Assembly (NCBI GenBank): GCA_949152475.1
Contig: OX424561.1
Span: 4,154,001 to 4,218,000, forward strand
Source of the DNA: Terebella lapidaria
Taxonomy: Eukaryota; Annelida; Polychaeta; Terebellida; Terebellidae
Length of the DNA: 64,000 nucleotides
Reading direction: 5' to 3'
How positions within the stretch are numbered: the stretch's first letter is position 1; each line of letters starts with the position of its first letter. Positions 51,001-57,000 of the stretch are shown one piece after another. The position numbers and the translations under genes were made by a program. The notes beneath the pieces are model-generated. The model was not told where the DNA came from. It searched no databases and was given only the letters and a program-made list of their open reading frames with translations.

Positions 51001-54000
51001 CAAATAAATCTCTGAGCCCTGTTCCACGCCAATCACCCCGCCCAGTTTTAGATCACTCACTCAGTCCTCATTAATCATCCCGAAGCCTGTGCTGTTGCCT
51101 TGCTCCTGCTGCTTTTAGTCCCATTCCCTAGTCTTTATAGATACTTTTCCCCTGAGAATATCGCGGACTCTCCCTCCTCCCCTCCAACCCACAATACAAA
51201 ACTTTCCATTTACTGTTTTCCATTTATCTTTTCATTCAATCAAGAATAAACACACACACTTCCACGCATGTTGCGCGATGACAGCCATTCCCTGCACCCG
51301 TCCGCTGTTGCACTTTACATGCCTCAGCAAGGTCGACCGTCATGCAGAAATGAGATATCGTTGCGTCATGATCTCCCCCGTTACTGTACAAGTGTGCAAA
51401 GCGAATATGCGCCGTCACGCACGACTGATTGATTGGAATCAGTGTCGTTGACCGATCTGAGACCAATAAATTCTGATCCGGGGTGGATGTGCTCACGTGA
51501 GTGCAGCCTGTTACAGGTAAAGATAAACAATAAACATTGCTAGGAAAGTCATTAATAATAAAATGGCATGTGATTTTGGCATTTCTACATGCTGTGAAAT
51601 GTTTGTCTAGGGTGGGGAAGATGTGAGCAGAATATTAAAAAAAGAACATTGTTTGATACATTGTTGTAACCATGGTAACCAATGAGACTGTGAGGGTGGG
51701 GAGAGGAAAACCTGGTGGAGAATCTGGGTGGGAAGGGGTACAATAACTAGGCTGGGGGGTGGGAGAGGGGGTGGAATGGAAAGTGCATCAAACAGGCTGA
51801 TTGTGGCGCGTTAGGCCGACATCGTACAATTTTCTATTGTGCGTGCACGCTGCGTCCCTGACTGACGTGCATGTCCTTGTCTCTGGGATGTGCGCTTACG
51901 CTGATTTACCTCGGCATGCCGCGGTGGTGCTGGAACACAGCTACTCCCGGGCCCCGTAACACCACTTTGTCATGCAAAACACGCGAGTGATGTGCCGTTA
52001 ATAGCCGTAGCGACACACTGACCAGCGCCGTGATTGATCGGGGGTGTGGGGAGATTGACAGCTTCGTTCCACGAGGCTCCACATGGTTCAAGGTTGCAAA
52101 AAATCCTCGGGATGAGAATGAGTTATCTCACTACAGGCTGTTGCTGATTTTGCCATTATTGAATCGAATTGAAAGTTTAACGTGCATCTTTTCCATTTTG
52201 ATGAAAGCGTCCCCCCCCCCCCCCCATCCTTCCATACTTCCCCTACTTCCCAATCAACGTAGAATTCATGTCGTAGCACAGTACCCTGGAGCTACCACAC
52301 TGGGTCCTTCCCCCTCTCATCAGCTCAATGCTCTTCAATTTAGCAGTTTTATCCTATTGTCAGCCTGTGATTCTCGTCAGCTTTGGGATTTAATAACTAT
52401 CACGCGCACGATGATGCTTCAATAAATGCCTTGGGTATTGATATACATAGACGATGATGAATATTTCAAAGCTTGAGCCTCTCTGGAGTGCGGAATGAGT
52501 CCTTCCTTGAGGCGCAGGCAACTGTTGGTGGCTTCACATCGCTCAATTTGTGAAGGATGCTACTGGTGGGAACTGTAGCTTCTGGCGTCCGTCGTTGGGC
52601 GAGTTTTGTGCTTTATTGGCACAATTAATGGATTAATGACAAGTTTTGACTTTTGAACTGAAAAAAAAGGTTTTTCTCCCCAAGGGTGTGTTTTCTCTGT
52701 CCATAACTTGGATTATGAGCCTGATAAATACTGAAGCCGAATAGGTCTCTTGAAGAAAGACGATGGCCCTTTAGCAATTAGCTGGATTGTCAAGGCTCTC
52801 CCATGGAAGTATGTGTGTACAAATGATTCCTACGAGATTGTCCCACAGACAAATTTGCATGAAACAAATCAAACAAACAACAAACAAATCAAACAGTAAT
52901 ATAGTAAGAGACACTGTAAGACTGATGATTATATATATATATCTTCCATATCGTAATCTAACAGCTTGGCAGTTGAGTGTGGTATGGGATACAATATCAA
53001 AACCTGCTGAAGCAGTTGTCACTGAATTTAGACGTCATTATAACCAGAACTGATCTGACACTTATCGATTCTGTTCCCCAGCGGTCAGGCCGAGGCCCAG
53101 GCAGACCCCCCAAGAAACCTCGAGTGGACCTGGACCAGAACACAACGGTTGCCGCGGCGACTGACGGAGACTTCAACATCAGCTTTGACTCAATCTCGGC
53201 TGCCGCCAGTCCTCAGAGTGTGGTACGTGTGTCTATGGGCTACTTAGAAACTTACCTCTATAATGAACACTATTCATTGTCTATCATAGAAATAGACATA
53301 ATAAACATTATGTAATAAACATTTTGTGTCTTGCATTATATTCACACTTGTTTCCTGTGATCATGTGATAGTACAGAGGATTTCCATGAGATTCTGAATG
53401 AGACTTATTTTCAAGCTGCAATGTGACTATAGGTAAAACACTCGATTGTCTTCTGTTTCAGATATCTGGTGGTAGCGAGCTCACACAGAACTCTGCGCTG
53501 TTAGGAGATGAGAGCAGTAACGATGCTCTGGTGATTGTAGACGACAGCTCACAACCCCCCTCAGGTATTTTTGTGGTCTTGCATGCTAATCATTCAACAC
53601 CCACATGCAGTTTTGGTCATGACAATTAATTACCCTAAGACGCAGAAAAAATGAATTGTAGATCACTTTTCAAATACCGGTAAGGAGTATTTTGAACATG
53701 ATCATTTTGACATTTCAAAAGTTGAACTTCTGTGTCAAAATGTCAAGAGCAAAGAATATTCTCCGTTGAGGTGTTTGATTACTGCTGTTGACATGAGTAG
53801 TTTTAAGATTCCTCACTTTGACTATCTCCCCGTCTCTCCCCACCAGGTTCAAGTCCTGGTACACCTGGTCGACGAGGGCGACCACGGGGTCGGCCCCGCG
53901 GGTCTGGGGGAGTAGGTCGCCGGCCGCGGGGGCGAGGCAGTGTCCAGAAGGCCCTGGGGGCAGCCGAGGCCGCTGCCGCACATGCCGCCAAGAAGGCAGC

Positions 54001-57000
54001 CTATGAGGCCTATGGCTACAGCTTCAGCGGTACGTATCTATGCACCATGTGTGAGTCTGAAAGAATGGAAAACGAACTGAAAGGACTTTGCTCTTGGTAT
54101 TTGAAGATGCATCGTAAACTTCGGACATGAAATCGTGGTCTAAGATGACCGGTAGTCTCTGATAAGAACAGCAATCAATTATGATCTCCATGAAAAGTCA
54201 TTTTGGTCTCATATTCCTAACTACATGTACTTACTCAGATGGCATTTATTGACCCTTGAGAACTGTCTGCCCCGTTGGTTGTACATATTTCATGAGGCTC
54301 ACTAGGTCACTCCTATCAGCTCCTGCGCCATCAATCAGACATAAAGTGCTGATTGCCTTCTCTTGAATCATCCCCACTCCACATTGAGTCACAGACGTCT
54401 CAAGTCAGGTGTAGAAGATACCTGACCAAAGCCCATCAATAAATCAGAGGTGTGGGTGCCACATTCTACATGGCTGACAAGGCCCGGGACAAGGATTGTA
54501 CTTTGAAATTCGCAGCCCTAGATGCTATGTTGTTGTTGAGGGGTTCTCTGGGAGTGGGTAGCCTCCTGGCTTTCAGCGGTTGTCATGCAATCACAGAATC
54601 TGGACAGCGTTGCATGACAACGCCGCTCATTCCCTTGGTCAGAGTACGGCCCGGCCTAATGAAATCATCGTGTGACCCAGGGAAAAAAAGGCAACACCGC
54701 CGGTCCCCGGCACGAGAATATACTATCATTTCAGAGGTGGTGATTGGAGGAATTGGCGTGTGTGTAAGGGTCGAGGGATTTCATTGACAGAAATCCGTGA
54801 AATGAAAGAGACAAGTTCTGCTATTGATTTTGATTGCTGCAGCATTTTGTTCCTGTCGGAACCAGGAGAATGGAGGCTTGAGAAATGCAAAGCCATCAGA
54901 ATTCTTGGAAGTGATTCCTGGAACAGAGGATCACGATTTCTCTGGCACAATCTCTGTAATTCCCTGCTTTTGCCTCGGTGTTGTCTCAATTCTTTTGTGG
55001 CTCATTATATGTAATCCCACATATTGTGGGATTCATTATTATCCCTGTCACAGACATTGAACAATAATGATATGAATAAGAAAATTAAATCGTATTTACA
55101 GTATGTAATCTGATGATTATGGAAATACAGGTACATTTCGTGAGAGATAAATTCTGTTATCACTTTATCAATTAGCAATCGTTGTCCACGTGTAGTTTGC
55201 CTCCAGCTATTGAATAAAAAAACTTTTTATTTGTGTTCTGTTCGATAAAAGTCAAAAGTACATACTCAAGTGGAGATAACTCACTCAACTCTTGAAGCAG
55301 ACCTGCGCAATCACCGGGGTCTGTTGTTACCTGGTTACCGTGGTGATGGTTAATCTAGGGGCTCGAGTGTCAGCCTCTACCGCGGACCTTGTGTTTACTC
55401 TCTCCTCGACCACAGTTTTTTCCCTCGGGTCTCCAGAACGATCTTATATAGGTCATCAGGTGCAGCTTTAGGCGGGGAGGGGTGGGGGGGAGGGGAGAAA
55501 GAAAAAACTGACCACACAAGTGGTTTACGCTGGAGTACGATATCTCCCAGATGAAGATCCACAGGCTTTGGTGACACAGAACCTTGCAGGGACATTTCGT
55601 GCGGGGCGAAATTTTCCCCTCGTCGCTCTGTCAGTGCCAATGTTTGCCCGCGATAAGCCATAAATGAGCTATGGATAGCCACGTGTGTCAAAAACTAGCC
55701 CCATTACACAAATATTTTCCCAAGCGCCGTTGTCAATAGAGAGCCTTGTGGGACCAGGTATCAGAAGTTCCAGCAGGGTTTCTCTTTTAGCCCTCAAAGA
55801 ATTAGATTATTGAACAGCACTTCGTCTACACTGGGACACAAAAACGTCGCATCGATTGATTCTTCAGTTTGTGGACGTAGGCAGCACAGAAACTATTTGT
55901 TTTGAACCATGCTATAGCTGGATCCAGTCCGGGATGAATCCTTTAAAAAAACAGAAACACACAAAAAGATGAATTGCTGCTTTTCTTCGGGAGTCCATTA
56001 TATAACAGACTCGTGACCAATTCGAGACAGCCGAGTATCATTGGTGGAGAATCCGCTAATGTCGTTGGAATTGTTCAGAGCTGTGAGCCGGTGGGTTCGC
56101 TCTGTGGTGGGTCGGGTTCGTTGTTCAAAGCCCTGACGATAACATAATTACATACACAGTCAAGTGTTGGCCCACCGAGGAACACTCGCTCGATAACTCC
56201 CTTTGACAAGTCCGTCCAACTGATGGTCCCGAACACTGCACTGCATTGTCTGCCAATGCCCGCAACGGAACCAAAATATATTGAAATGAGTCAAGTCTCC
56301 TGGAAATGAATCGTTGTGCTCTATTATTTTCAAAACTTATAGTAATAACAACATGAAGCTACGTTCTTATCTGATTCGCTGTCAGTGCATTTCTCCTCAT
56401 GCTCTTTGTGAGGACAATTGATCATATTGTATGGGCTGAAACATATTTTGGATATATATATCGTCTGATACATTCAATATAGTGATTTGCAGGCCTGACA
56501 CTCCACAGGGCCCTATGGTGACTGAGACTCTATAACTATAAATATGAGACATATTATATACATGTGAATCTGATCACAATTGGAAAACTTTGAATATAGG
56601 TCAGTAGTCAATGTTAGCATCATGCAGAAGATCAAAATAAAAATGTTCAGGCTGGAGTCAAACTTGGCAGCAGGTACATCCATTCATTCTCTCGGTGGCA
56701 TTACCCCAGGTAGTTTTATGGTTCAGGTGATGCCCAGATTTATTGCTGGCCCAGTCATTATGTTGTAGTGGTCAGTTCCGTTACCTGGGCACCACTCAGC
56801 CAGGACAGATCGGGTCAAACGTTGGCTGACACACGTGGTCAGTTTTCCAGGCACTCTGCTGATGGTTTTATGTCCCTATAGCTAGCGGAAACGGACGTCC
56901 TGCACACTTTCCTACTGTCATAAAATCTACCCCCAGTAAAATGTCATCTCGTAAAAAACGCATGTCCCCAGAGCTCGGTCAGTAGTGGTCAACTGAATCA

